Numbered from the stretch's first letter, positions 5,651 through 13,700 are shown. The stretch is 13,865 nucleotides of DNA from CAZUFB01 sp964619775 (GCA_964619775.1 CAZUFB010000057.1:1-13865); one strand, 5' to 3'. Made by a program: numbers and translations. Notes: generated by a model not told the origin, from the letters alone.

Positions 5651-6804
5651 GGGACGCCTCCTTGGGGGTCGCAGGAGGCGGGTTCACCGCCGGGTGCGAA
5701 GTCGTGCTCGGGCAGGGCGTGCCACAGCGCACGGCTGAAGGGGTGGCGCAGCGTGTCGGGCGCGGCGAAGTTCTCCACGGAAGTCTCCTCCACGACGGTG
5801 CCGTCGCGGAACACGGCTACGCGGTCGGCCACCCGCAGGGCGAGCTCGATGTCGTGCGTGATGAGCATGACGCCGCCGCCTGCGTCGGCGAAGGCGCGGA
5901 AGTCGGCCAGGGCGGCCAGCGCCAGGTCGAGGTCGAGTCCCGGGGTGGGCTCGTCGGCCACGATGACGCGGGGGTCGTCCATGAGGGCGCAGCACAGCAG
6001 CACCCGGCGCGCCATGCCGCCTGACAGCTCGAAGGGGTAGAGCTCGGCGACGTTTTCGCCGAGCCCGTAGCGTGCGAACAGCTCGCGGCGGCGCTCCCGG
6101 CGCCGGGTGCGGTCGGCGCGGCCATTCGCCCGGCCCTCGACCTGCTTGCCGACCTTCATGAGGGGGTCGAGGTTGTTGACGCTCTGCGGCACGAGACTGA
6201 TGCCCCGGCCGCGCAGTCCCGCCAGGCGACGTGCGTCGCAGGACTCGCCGTCGAACCACACGCGCCCCGTGACGGTGGCGTTGGGTTCGAACAGGCCGAG
6301 CACGGCGTCGGCGAGCAGGGTCTTGCCTGAGCCCGACGCGCCCACCACGGCCACGATCTCGCCGGCGTGGACGCTGATGCTCAGGCTGCGGATGGTCTGC
6401 ACGTCGCGCTGGGCGGCCTTGAAGAAGGGTGCCTCGACGTCGTACATGCGGAAAGAGACGCTCAGGTCCTCCACCTGCAGCAGGTGGTGGCCGTGCTCGT
6501 GGTGCGAGCCGGCCGCGTGGGTGTGGTGGTGATGCTCCTGGCCGTCTTCGTGGGGAACGGCCCCGTGCGGGACGACGGTGTAGGAGCCGTAGGGGGTCGC
6601 GTGGACGTGCGCCGGGCCTCCGCGCGCATGAGCGGCGCCGCCATGCGACGCCGTATCGCCGCCGGCCCAGCTGACGGTTGGCACGGATGGCGCCGCCTCG
6701 TCCCGGAGTGCCGTCGGATTCCGGCTCGCCGCGCCCCGGGAATCCGCCGCGCCTGTGCCGGGCGTCCCTGCCGCCTGGCTCTTCTCGTCCGTCTTGTTTG
6801 CCAT
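5644..6804 (-). CDS. ABC transporter ATP-binding protein with His-rich N-terminal extension, first ATPase of Dpp/Nik-type importer
   Basis: A 386-residue ATPase subunit. Residues 1-107 are an extra, low-complexity region; between residues 54 and 107 there are 16 histidines, densest at 91-107 (HHHHTH then HHEHGHH). The ATPase domain begins at LLQVEDLSVSF (about 108). Motifs: Walker A GASGSGKT (155-162, K161), Q-loop PQSVNNLDPL (Q207), signature ELSGGMARR (259-267), Walker B VIVADE (E285) and H-loop H317 in LITHD. A C-terminal FSRALWHALP segment is typical of DppD/NikD proteins. ATG 6804 is chosen because AGGAGG lies 10 nt upstream and no better start exists before the ATPase domain. The His-rich segment could bind Ni, Zn or Co and suggests metal cargo; this is inference, since His-rich tails also occur without proven roles. 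It follows the second permease after an 18-bp gap. Confidence 0.92.
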   Translation of the reverse strand: MANKTDEKSQAAGTPGTGAADSRGAASRNPTALRDEAAPSVPTVSWAGGDTASHGGAAHARGGPAHVHATPYGSYTVVPHGAVPHEDGQEHHHHTHAAGSHHEHGHHLLQVEDLSVSFRMYDVEAPFFKAAQRDVQTIRSLSISVHAGEIVAVVGASGSGKTLLADAVLGLFEPNATVTGRVWFDGESCDARRLAGLRGRGISLVPQSVNNLDPLMKVGKQVEGRANGRADRTRRRERRRELFARYGLGENVAELYPFELSGGMARRVLLCCALMDDPRVIVADEPTPGLDLDLALAALADFRAFADAGGGVMLITHDIELALRVADRVAVFRDGTVVEETSVENFAAPDTLRHPFSRALWHALPEHDFAPGGEPASCDPQGGVPC

Positions 6805-6822
6805 GGTCGCCGCGCCTCCTAT

Positions 6823-7773
6823 TTATTCCTGCGAGCTGTGGGGGTCGACGAGCCGGCGCAGGTTGGAGCCGGCCACGTCGAACAGCAGGACCGTCGCGAT
6901 GAGCGCGAGGCCCGGGAATACCGCGAGCCACCACATGCCGGCCGACAGGTAGGTCATCGACTCGCTCAGGATGACGCCAATGGCGGGTTGTTCGGCCGAC
7001 AGGCCGAAGCCGAGGAACGTGACGGCCGCCTCGTGCAGGATGGCGTGGGGGAACAGCAGGACGAGCCCCACAATGTACTGCGGCAGCACGTAGGGCAGCA
7101 TGTGGCGCACCGCGATGCCGGCGCGTCCCACGCCGAGCTTGCGGGCGCAGGCCACGTAGGCCGACTCGCGGCACTGCATGACCTCGGCGCGCACGACGCG
7201 GGTGAGGCTGGGCCAGTGGGTCACCGCGACGCCGACGGCGACGCCCCAGAAGCCCCGCCCCAAGGCGTAGGAGATGAGGATGAGCAGCACGATGTGGGGG
7301 ATGCCCATCATGAGGTCGATGAGCCAGGTGACCGCGACGTCGACCTTCTTGCCGCCCAGGGCCGCCGCCGTGCCGAGCACCAGGGCGATGACCGACGAGA
7401 CGCCGGCGGCGAGCAGCCCCACCAGCACGCTTGTTGACAAGCCGGCCAGGGTGCGCAGGAACATGTCGCGCCCCAGCTGGTCGGTGCCGAAGGGGTGCTG
7501 CAGGCTGGGGGCCTGGTTTTTGACGGAGAAGTCGCTGACGGTGGCCCGGTCGGCCACGAGCAAGCCGGCCACGACGATGGCGACGAGCACGGCGGCGGCC
7601 AGGATGCATGCGGCCAGGGTGAGCTTGCGGTTGGCCACGCGCGCCTTGCGCGGGCGGTAGATGACGGGGGCGGGTCCGGCGGGCTCGGGGATGCGCAGGG
7701 TGCGCGCGGGAGAGTCCCCGGTCGCGGCGGCCGACGCCGCGGCGGCCCGCAGGACGGTGGTGGGCTTACGCAT
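6823..7773 (-). CDS. ABC transporter permease, DppC/NikC type
   Basis: A 316-residue membrane subunit of the importer. The open frame continues upstream to 8136 within the previous permease gene, but ATG 7773 is the likely start: AAAGGAG stands about 8 nt before it and it overlaps the upstream stop by only 8 bases. A roughly 50-residue cytoplasmic N-terminus precedes the first membrane helix (about 51-74). The classic DppC motif HPFGTDQLGRDMFLR is at 93-107. Further hydrophobic helices lie at about 113-138, 148-170, 178-186 and near the C-terminus. The ATPase-contacting EAA loop is ESAYVACARKLGVGRAGI (about 203-220). It pairs with the DppB-type permease encoded just upstream. Confidence 0.93.
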   Translation of the reverse strand: MRKPTTVLRAAAASAAATGDSPARTLRIPEPAGPAPVIYRPRKARVANRKLTLAACILAAAVLVAIVVAGLLVADRATVSDFSVKNQAPSLQHPFGTDQLGRDMFLRTLAGLSTSVLVGLLAAGVSSVIALVLGTAAALGGKKVDVAVTWLIDLMMGIPHIVLLILISYALGRGFWGVAVGVAVTHWPSLTRVVRAEVMQCRESAYVACARKLGVGRAGIAVRHMLPYVLPQYIVGLVLLFPHAILHEAAVTFLGFGLSAEQPAIGVILSESMTYLSAGMWWLAVFPGLALIATVLLFDVAGSNLRRLVDPHSSQE

Positions 7774-8770
7774 GGGCCTCTCCTTTGCGGATGCGGGGGT
7801 CGATGACGCCGTAGAGGACGTTGGCCACGAGGTTGCCGGCGAACACGAACGCGGCCGAGAAGACGGCGATGCCCGCGAGCAGCGCAGCGTCGCCGCCCAG
7901 GCCTGCGGTGACGGCCGCCTGGCCCAGGCCGGGATAGGAGAAGACCTGCTCCACGAGCACCGACCCGCCGAAAATCTCGGAGATGGCGCCGAACTGCAGG
8001 GTGATGGCGGGCAACGCCAGGTTGCGCAGCCCGTGGCGGCGCATGGCCTGCCAGGCGGTGAGGCCGCGCGACCGGGCGAAGCGCATGTAGTCGCTTTCGA
8101 GCACGTCGATGGTCTTCTCGCGCGTGTGCAGAGCAATGTTGGCCACGCCGAGCACCGACAGCGTGAGGGCCGGCAGCACCATGTGGTGCACGCAGTCGGC
8201 CAGGGTCACGTCGGCCGCGGAGACGCCGATGGGTACCGAGAAGCCCAGGGGAAACCACCCGAGCCACACGCTGAACACGATGAGCGCCACCAGGGCGAAC
8301 CAGAACGTGGGCGTCGAGGCCAGCAGGAAGCAGTAGCCTTTCACGACGCGGTCGAGGATGCGCCCGCGGTGCATGCCGGCAGCCACGCCGAGCACGACGC
8401 CAATGACGCCGCTGAGCACCCAGGCGCAGGCCATGAGCGCCAGCGAGTTGATTGCGCGCGTGGCGATGACCTCGACGACCGGCGCGTTGTAGCGCAGCGA
8501 GGTTCCCAGGTCGCCGCGCAGGGCGTCGCCGAGCCAGCTTGTGTAGCGCTCCCACAGCGGAACGCCCACCCCCCAGTACTCCTGGAGCTGCGCGCGCCGC
8601 TCGGCGCTCATGTTGATGTAGGCGGCCTGGCCCACGTTGGCCTGCACGGGGTCGATGGGCGACATGCTGATGAGCGCGAAGGCGACGAAGCTTACGACGA
8701 GCAGCAGCAGCGCCACCTTGGCGACGTTCTTGAGGAGGAACTTGGCGAGAGGGGCCATAGGGCCATGCAC
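7766..8770 (-). CDS. ABC transporter permease, DppB/NikB type
   Basis: A 334-residue membrane subunit. The first helix is at about residues 16-35, followed by an external segment with the ISMSPIDPVQ motif typical of DppB/NikB proteins, and RYTSWLGDALRGDLGTSL (75-92), another family hallmark. The EAA loop that contacts the ATPase is ESDYMRFARSRGLTAWQA (225-242), and the FSYPGLGQA motif is at 277-285. ATG 8770 is preferred over ATG 8758 because AAGGCAGG sits directly before it. The gene follows the binding protein by 39 bp and overlaps the next permease by 8 bases, as expected for an operon. Confidence 0.93.
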   Translation of the reverse strand: MHGPMAPLAKFLLKNVAKVALLLLVVSFVAFALISMSPIDPVQANVGQAAYINMSAERRAQLQEYWGVGVPLWERYTSWLGDALRGDLGTSLRYNAPVVEVIATRAINSLALMACAWVLSGVIGVVLGVAAGMHRGRILDRVVKGYCFLLASTPTFWFALVALIVFSVWLGWFPLGFSVPIGVSAADVTLADCVHHMVLPALTLSVLGVANIALHTREKTIDVLESDYMRFARSRGLTAWQAMRRHGLRNLALPAITLQFGAISEIFGGSVLVEQVFSYPGLGQAAVTAGLGGDAALLAGIAVFSAAFVFAGNLVANVLYGVIDPRIRKGEAHA

Positions 8771-8809
8771 CTGCCTTGGGGTTTGCGCGGGACGGTTTTG
8801 CGGGCCGCC

Positions 8810-10540
8810 CTACTGAGACCAGCTCCACTGGTCGACGTTGTTGACGAGCGACCAGCCGTGGCCATGGGGGTGGGGCTTCTGCTCGGCGATCTGCAGGCCG
8901 TCGCGCACGTAGTAGAGGTGGTCGATGTTGGTGAACCACACCCAGGTCGCCGCCCCCTGCGGTGCCACGCCCTCGGTGCCGTCCCACTGGGCGAGCTTCC
9001 AGTACTCGTAGGAGTCCTCGATGTCGGGCTGGGCAAGCGCCTCGTCGAGGTAGGCGTCGACCGTGGCGCTCTCGTAGCTCGCGTAGTTGCCCCAGCCGGT
9101 GGAGTAGTTGAGCTCGTACATCTCGATGGGCGTGTTGGAGCCCCAGCCCCACTCCACCGGGTCGCTGAACTCGTGGGTGTAGATCTCGTCCCAGCTGGCT
9201 CCGTGCGGGCTGACCTCGATGCCCAGCTCTCGCATCTGGTTGGAGAACTCCACGGCGATGGCCTGGCGCGCCGAGTCGCCCGCGCTGTAGTAGAGGTCGA
9301 ACGCGCAGCGCAAGCCGTCCTTCTCAAGGATGCCGTCGCCCGAGTCGGTCCAGCCGGCGTCGGCGAGCAGCTGCCGGGCGTAGTCCGCGTCGGTCTCGCA
9401 GCGCATGTCCTCCGAGGCCCAGGGCAGGCCGTCGCCCACGCTGTAGGCGGGCGTGCCGTAGCCGTTGAGGACGTTGGCGATGAGCGCGTCGCGGTCGATG
9501 CCGTAGTTGATGGCGCGGCGCACCGCGAGGTCGCAGGTCACGTCGTTGCCGCAAGGGTACTCGTTTTCGCCGTCCATCTTGGTGCCGCCCGCCGCGACTG
9601 TGGGCAGCGACACGCCGCGCGAGTCGACCGAGGCGCACGTAAACAGGCTGTAGCCGCTCGGAAGGACGTCGCTGAAGGTGGCCGAGGTGTAGGCGACGTC
9701 CACCTGGCCGGCCTGCGCGGCCGCAAGCGACGCGTCCTCCTCCATGAAGACCACCACGACGCGCTGCATGGTGGGCGGCTCACCGTAGTAGTCGGGGTTG
9801 GCGACGAGGATGACCTGCTGGCCCTGGTCCCACTGCTCGAGCATGTAGCGGCCGCTGCCGATGGGGTTGGAACCGTAGTTCTCGTCATAGGCGTGCTCGG
9901 GGACGATGCCCACCACCGCGAGCGTGTAGAGCAGCGCGTTGAAGGGCTTCTCCATATGCAGGACGACCGTGGTGTCGTCTTCGGCCACGGCTTCGCTGAC
10001 CATCGTGAGGTCGGCCTGCGAGGCGGCCCCGTTGATGATGCCGTTGACGGTGAAGGCGACGTCGGAGGCCGTGAGCGGCTCGCCGTCGGTGAACTTGACG
10101 TCGTCGCGGATTGTGAACGTCCAAGTGAGGCCGTCGTCGGAGCATTCGTAGGACGTGGCGAGGTCGTTGACGAACTCGAGGTTCACGTCGGTGGTGATGA
10201 GGGTGGACTGGATGAGCGGCTCGTGTACGTGCTCGCCGCAGCCCCACGCGACGAGCGGGTTGAACCCGGCGGCCGGTTCGGAGCTGGGGGTCATGGAGAC
10301 GATGACCTGGGAGATGTCGTCCGACGACGTGCCGGCGGAGGCGTCGTCGGAGGTCGCGTCGGACGCGCCGTCGGAGGAGCCCGCCTCGTCACTGGACGAG
10401 CCGTCGGTGCCGGAGCAGCCCTGCATAAGCAGTGCGCCGCCGCCGAGCGAGGCCGCGGCGAGCTTGGCGAACGTGCGGCGCGTGAGGGGCGTCTGCGCGC
10501 GCGGGGGGTTCGGTGCCGGCATGTGGGGTGTGGATGCCAT
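8810..10540 (-). CDS. Tat-exported lipoprotein, peptide/nickel-type ABC substrate-binding protein
   Basis: A 576-residue family 5 solute-binding protein and first gene of the five-gene operon. It has both a twin-arginine motif (TRRTFAK, residues 20-26) and a lipobox LMQGC with the lipidated cysteine at 42, then a Ser/Asp-rich linker; it should be a membrane-anchored lipoprotein exported folded. Family features include the LATSYECSDDGLTWTFTI region and DLAVRRAINYGIDRDALI. The C-terminus ends with HPHGHGW (557-563), a histidine-rich motif. NikA-like and dipeptide-binding proteins share this fold, so sequence alone does not fix the ligand; the histidine motif here and in the operon's ATPase favour a metal or metal chelate, as inference. 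ATG 10540 is supported by AGAAGGG about 7 nt upstream. It is clearly more diverged from the two + strand binding proteins than they are from each other. Confidence 0.93.
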   Translation of the reverse strand: MASTPHMPAPNPPRAQTPLTRRTFAKLAAASLGGGALLMQGCSGTDGSSSDEAGSSDGASDATSDDASAGTSSDDISQVIVSMTPSSEPAAGFNPLVAWGCGEHVHEPLIQSTLITTDVNLEFVNDLATSYECSDDGLTWTFTIRDDVKFTDGEPLTASDVAFTVNGIINGAASQADLTMVSEAVAEDDTTVVLHMEKPFNALLYTLAVVGIVPEHAYDENYGSNPIGSGRYMLEQWDQGQQVILVANPDYYGEPPTMQRVVVVFMEEDASLAAAQAGQVDVAYTSATFSDVLPSGYSLFTCASVDSRGVSLPTVAAGGTKMDGENEYPCGNDVTCDLAVRRAINYGIDRDALIANVLNGYGTPAYSVGDGLPWASEDMRCETDADYARQLLADAGWTDSGDGILEKDGLRCAFDLYYSAGDSARQAIAVEFSNQMRELGIEVSPHGASWDEIYTHEFSDPVEWGWGSNTPIEMYELNYSTGWGNYASYESATVDAYLDEALAQPDIEDSYEYWKLAQWDGTEGVAPQGAATWVWFTNIDHLYYVRDGLQIAEQKPHPHGHGWSLVNNVDQWSWSQ

Positions 10541-10630
10541 GGTGGTCCCTTCTTGGCTCGAGGGCCCGTGCGGGTGCGCTCTCGGGGTGTCGCGCTGGCC
10601 TGCGGGCGCTGCGGTGCCCGGAGTGCTACG

Positions 10631-10709
10631 AATATAACTTCCGTATCACCACAGGCGAACTATAGCACGTGTGGGGCTGTGGTGTTACGAGAATACATGT
10701 GCGTATTAC
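10631..10709 (-). promoter_or_regulatory. Candidate promoter and operator of the ABC importer operon
   Basis: Reading on the - strand, TATATT (10636-10631) is a good -10 box; the expected -35 position (10654-10659) holds a poor TTCGCC. A 13-bp inverted repeat with one mismatch brackets it: CGTATCACCACAG (10642-10654) and CTGTGGTGTTACG (10677-10689), 22 bp apart. A GTGTTAC (10682-10688) and a GTATTAC (10703-10709) are direct repeats 21 bp apart, two helical turns. A short dyad AATAC-N6-GTATT lies at 10692-10707. The half sites loosely recall NikR-type sites, but the spacing does not fit the known GTATGA-N16-TCATAC arrangement, so the regulator is open. Confidence 0.45.
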
Positions 10710-10942
10710 TGAATCGGTGGGCGGCGGTTGCAGGGGCGGGCCGGCGAGGTGATTTGCCGTGCGACGGAGCCCTACTCGGTAGATCGCGGCGTGCGCGCTC
10801 TGCCGGTGTGGGATATATGACGTCCGTACGGCTCCCGTGCACCTCAAACCGGCCGATGTGTACAGAATCCCGCTTTTGGAACGATTCGAAACATTTGGGC
10901 ATGCCGTCAGTCCTCCATAGCACCCGAACCCAGGCGAGAAGC

Positions 10943-10948
10943 TATACT
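10943..10948 (+). promoter_or_regulatory. Candidate -10 box of the glycosyltransferase gene
   Basis: TATACT matches the -10 consensus at five of six positions and lies 64 bp before the start codon. No convincing -35 box or TG extension was found, so this is a weak call. Confidence 0.25.
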
Positions 10949-11012
10949 GTCGGCACGGAAGGCGAAAAGCCCCGCGTAAAGAGACCTTGGCCGATCGAGT
11001 TCGGAGTGCCCG

Positions 11013-12128
11013 ATGCGCGTCCTGTGCTTTTGCGAGAAGTGGGAGTCGGGCGGCATCGAGTCGTTCCTCACGTGCCTGTTCGAGCATATGGACCGTACGG
11101 GCATCGACATCGACCTGGTGGCCTGCAAGGTTCGGCCGGGCGTGTACGACGACCGGTTGGCGCGCCTCGGCATAAAGGCGGGAGAGCTTGGCGGCAGCAT
11201 CCGCGCGGTGCGCGACAACCTGCGCCTGTTCGGCGACCTGGTGCGTCGCGGGGGCTACGATGTCGTCCACCTGAACCTGTACGAGGGCATGGGGCTGCTC
11301 TTTGCCCGCGCGGCAAAGCACGCCGGCGTCCCCCGGGTTATCGTGCACAGCCACAACACCGACCTGCGCCCGAGCGGGACGCGCTGGGCCAAGCTGGCCG
11401 CGCATCGGCTGTTCCGTGCCATGTGCGGGGGCTCTGCGGACGAGCGGTGGGCGCCGTCGAAGGCCGCGGCGGACTTCCTGTTCGGCGGCTCGCGGCCGTG
11501 GACGCTCGTCCGAAACGGCATCGTCCCGGAGTCGTTCGCGTTCGATCCGGCCGTACGGGATGAGGAACGCGCCCGTCTGGGGGTGCGCGACGAGCTGGTC
11601 GTGGGCTGCGTCGGGCGGTATTGCTCCCAGAAAAACCAGACGTTTCTCCTTGACGTCGCGGAGCAGGTCGAAGGGATGGTCCTGCTGCTGGTGGGTGCCG
11701 ACGACGCGGAGGACGGGACGGGGGACCGCCTGCAGCGGCGCGCGCAGGAGTTGGGCATTGCCGACCGGGTCGTTTTGCACGGCCCGTCGCGCGAGGTGGG
11801 GCGTCTGTACCAGGCGATGGACGTCCTGTGCGTCCCCTCGTTGTTCGAGGGTCTGGGCATCGTGGCCGTCGAGGGCCAGGCGGCGGGCCTGCCGGTGCTC
11901 TGCTCGCCCGCCGTGCCTCCGGAGGCGCGGGCGGGCGGCCTGTTCGAGACGCTGCCGCTCGATCCGCGGCGGTGGGCCGGGCGTCTGCGGGAGGCCGTGG
12001 CGGGACGGGGGCTTGGCGCGGCCTCCCGCCTGTCGGGCGCGCGCGCTGTGGCCGCCTCCGGCTATGATGTGGGGGACGTCGCGGTCGAGGTGCGTGCGGC
12101 GTACCTGATGTCGTCGGATTCCCGTTAA
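11013..12128 (+). CDS. GT4-family glycosyltransferase (group 1)
   Basis: A 371-residue GT-B fold glycosyltransferase that should transfer a sugar from a nucleotide-sugar donor to a cell-surface glycan or lipid-linked acceptor at the cytoplasmic membrane face. The N-terminal glycine-rich loop ESGGIESFL (11-19), HSHN (112-115) at the acceptor side, APSKAAADFLFG (147-158), the domain-two opening VVGCVGRYCSQKNQTFLLD (196-214), and the donor-binding E-x7-E motif FEGLGIVAVE (E279, E287) are all present. No membrane helix is seen. Overall it resembles EpsF-like capsule/exopolysaccharide enzymes. GGAG (11003-11006) lies 6 nt before the ATG. It stands alone: no other polysaccharide gene is in the window, so its pathway cannot be named. 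The C-terminal 30 residues are weakly conserved in character. Confidence 0.9.
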   Translation: MRVLCFCEKWESGGIESFLTCLFEHMDRTGIDIDLVACKVRPGVYDDRLARLGIKAGELGGSIRAVRDNLRLFGDLVRRGGYDVVHLNLYEGMGLLFARAAKHAGVPRVIVHSHNTDLRPSGTRWAKLAAHRLFRAMCGGSADERWAPSKAAADFLFGGSRPWTLVRNGIVPESFAFDPAVRDEERARLGVRDELVVGCVGRYCSQKNQTFLLDVAEQVEGMVLLLVGADDAEDGTGDRLQRRAQELGIADRVVLHGPSREVGRLYQAMDVLCVPSLFEGLGIVAVEGQAAGLPVLCSPAVPPEARAGGLFETLPLDPRRWAGRLREAVAGRGLGAASRLSGARAVAASGYDVGDVAVEVRAAYLMSSDSR

Positions 12129-12148
12129 AAAGGCGGGGCGCATTCATA

Positions 12149-12174
12149 GCATATTATTCCATTGAATAATGTGC
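12149..12174. promoter_or_regulatory. AT-rich 10-bp dyad upstream of the DUF4143 ATPase
   Basis: GCATATTATT (12149-12158) and AATAATGTGC (12165-12174) form an inverted repeat with nine of ten pairs matched and a 6-bp spacer. It lies 23-48 bp upstream of the -10 box at 12197, where an operator or activator site would sit. It could also fold as an AT-rich hairpin behind the glycosyltransferase, which ends 20 bp earlier, but no U tract follows. Confidence 0.4.
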
Positions 12175-12193
12175 ATCTACGACGATATTTCGA

Positions 12194-12202
12194 TGGTATA
12201 AT
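12194..12202 (+). promoter_or_regulatory. Extended -10 promoter of the DUF4143 ATPase
   Basis: TGGTATAAT is a perfect TGnTATAAT extended -10 element. No -35 box is needed for this class and none is evident. Transcription would start near 12209, giving a leader of about 29 nt that carries AAGGAG (12225-12230) 7 nt before the ATG at 12238. Confidence 0.6.
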
Positions 12203-12237
12203 GTTCAAATCTGCACAAAATACCAAGGAGACATACT

Positions 12238-13538
12238 ATGGAGAGGCTTCTGATCGACAGGCTGAGGGCATGGAAGGCAGCGCCGAGGCGAAAGCCCCTC
12301 GTCCTTCGCGGTGCGCGACAGGTCGGCAAGACCTGGCTGCTAAGGAGTTCGGACGCACCGACTTCGACAACGTCGCCTACGTGCGCCTGGAGGACAACGA
12401 GGCAATGGCGCGCCTGTTCGACGGATCGCTCGAGCCGGGCAGGATCCTCCGAGGCATAGCGGCGCAGACGGGCGAGAGCATAGACCCCCGTTCGACGCTT
12501 ATAGTGATCGACGAGATACAGGCTGCCCCCCGCGCCCTCACGGCCCTCAAGTATTTCTGCGAGGACGCCCCGGAGTACGCCGTGGCCGTCGCGGGCTCCT
12601 TGTTGGGCGTCGCGCTCAACGCGGGGATCTCCTTCCCCGTCGGCAAGGTCACGTTCATGGACCTCTATCCCATGACCTTCCGCGAGTTCCTTCTGGCGAT
12701 GGGCGAGAGGCGGCTCGTGCAAAACCTCGACGACGCCGACTTCGATATGCTGGGCGTCTTCAAGGAGCGCTACGAGGACCTCCTTCGCGTGTACTACTAC
12801 GTTGGAGGGATGCCGGAGCCCGTCCGCACCTACGTCCAGAGCGGCGACTTTCGCGAGACGAGAAAGGTCCAGTCCGACATCCTCGAGTCCTACAAGGGCG
12901 ACTTCGCCAAGCACGCGGATGCCATCATGGGCGAGCGGTGCCGCATGGTGTTCGACTCCCTGCCGCGTCACCTGGCCAAGGAAAACAAGAAGTTCGTATA
13001 CGGGGCCGTCAAGAAGGGCGCGAGGGGCCGCGACCTCGGCGATGCCATTCGGTTCCTCGCGGACTCCGGCCTCGTCACGAAGGTGAAGCGAATATCCGCC
13101 CCCGGCCTCCCGCTGAGCGCGTACGCCGACGACGGCGCCTTCAAGCTGTACTGCGTCGACGTCGGGCTGCTCGGCGCGATGTCGGGGTTGGAGAGCGAGG
13201 CGGTAATCGGGGGCAGCGGCATCTTCACGCACTTCAAGGGGGCGCTTACCGAGCAGTACGTGTGCCAGCAGCTCGTGGCGGACAACGGCCTGACGCCCTT
13301 CTATTGGTCGTCGGAGAAGGGCACGGGAGAGGTCGATTTTGTCGTGCAGCTCAACGGCAAGGTCGTTCCGATCGAGGTCAAGGCCGAGGAGAACCTGAAG
13401 TCGAAGAGCCTCTCGTCATTCTGCAGGGCGAACGGAATCTCTGACGCAGTCAGGCTGTCACTCTCCGGGTACCGCAGGGAGTCGTGGATGGCGAACGTCC
13501 CCCTGTACGCAGCCCACTGCCTAGGCGCCGCGGTCTGA
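12238..13538 (+). pseudogene. AAA-family ATPase with DUF4143 domain, frameshifted near the N-terminus
   Basis: The family combines an N-terminal P-loop ATPase with a C-terminal DUF4143 region; its cellular role is poorly known. The start ATG 12238 with AAGGAG 7 nt upstream opens MERLLIDRLRAWK and continues to Walker A GARQVGKT (residues 25-32), then the frame is lost. The rest is in another frame from KEFGRTDFDN onward (12342). Restoring one base between 12341 and 12342 gives a 433-residue protein, normal for the family, with Walker B TLIVIDEIQ (D92, E93), AGSLLGV (119-125), YPMTFREFL, and a C-terminal nuclease-like EVDFV...IEVK pattern (E365, D367, E380, K382). The second-frame reading can be extended upstream to TTG 12162, but the added residues look unlike protein and would lack Walker A. 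No classical slippery heptamer was seen. Either a recent deletion or a sequencing error. Confidence 0.85.
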
Positions 13539-13700
13539 TTCCTCCGCTCGTCCATGGGCGGGAGCTGCGTTTGTGGATTCTCAAGATAACGAGTGCGATA
13601 TATGTCAACGAGTATCGGCAATCGAAAGAATCAGCATCTCTCCAGTTTCTGAGACTTGCTGTTGTCCGCGCTTATGTCCGATGAAATTGACACCTCGAAA

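Larger units (their letters stand above)
10541..11012. other. Divergent intergenic region between ABC operon and glycosyltransferase
   Basis: No gene is supported in 472 bases. It carries the likely - strand promoter and operator of the ABC operon (10631-10709), a GC-rich leader of about 85 nt for that operon, and a -10-like box (10943-10948) for the + strand glycosyltransferase. Short ORFs inside it lack a ribosome-binding site and any recognisable protein character. Confidence 0.6.

Noticed and set aside
10643..10688. A true NikR operator in front of the importer
   Set aside because: The half sites resemble GTATCA/TGTTAC in composition but are separated by about 33 bp, not the spacing known for NikR; kept only as an unidentified dyad.
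10660..10923. 87-residue - strand ORF in the divergent intergenic region
   Set aside because: No ribosome-binding site, no recognisable domain, and it overlaps the operator-like dyad.
7661..11563. 1300-residue + strand ORF opposite the ABC operon
   Set aside because: It runs antisense across two permease and binding-protein genes, then the intergenic region, into the glycosyltransferase in the wrong frame. Composition is typical of a shadow of GC-rich genes and all real motifs lie on the other strand or frame.
12162..12341. TTG start that would extend the DUF4143 frame upstream
   Set aside because: The residues before KEFGRTD are unlike the family and lie upstream of the promoter -10 box; the true N-terminus with Walker A is in the 12238 frame.
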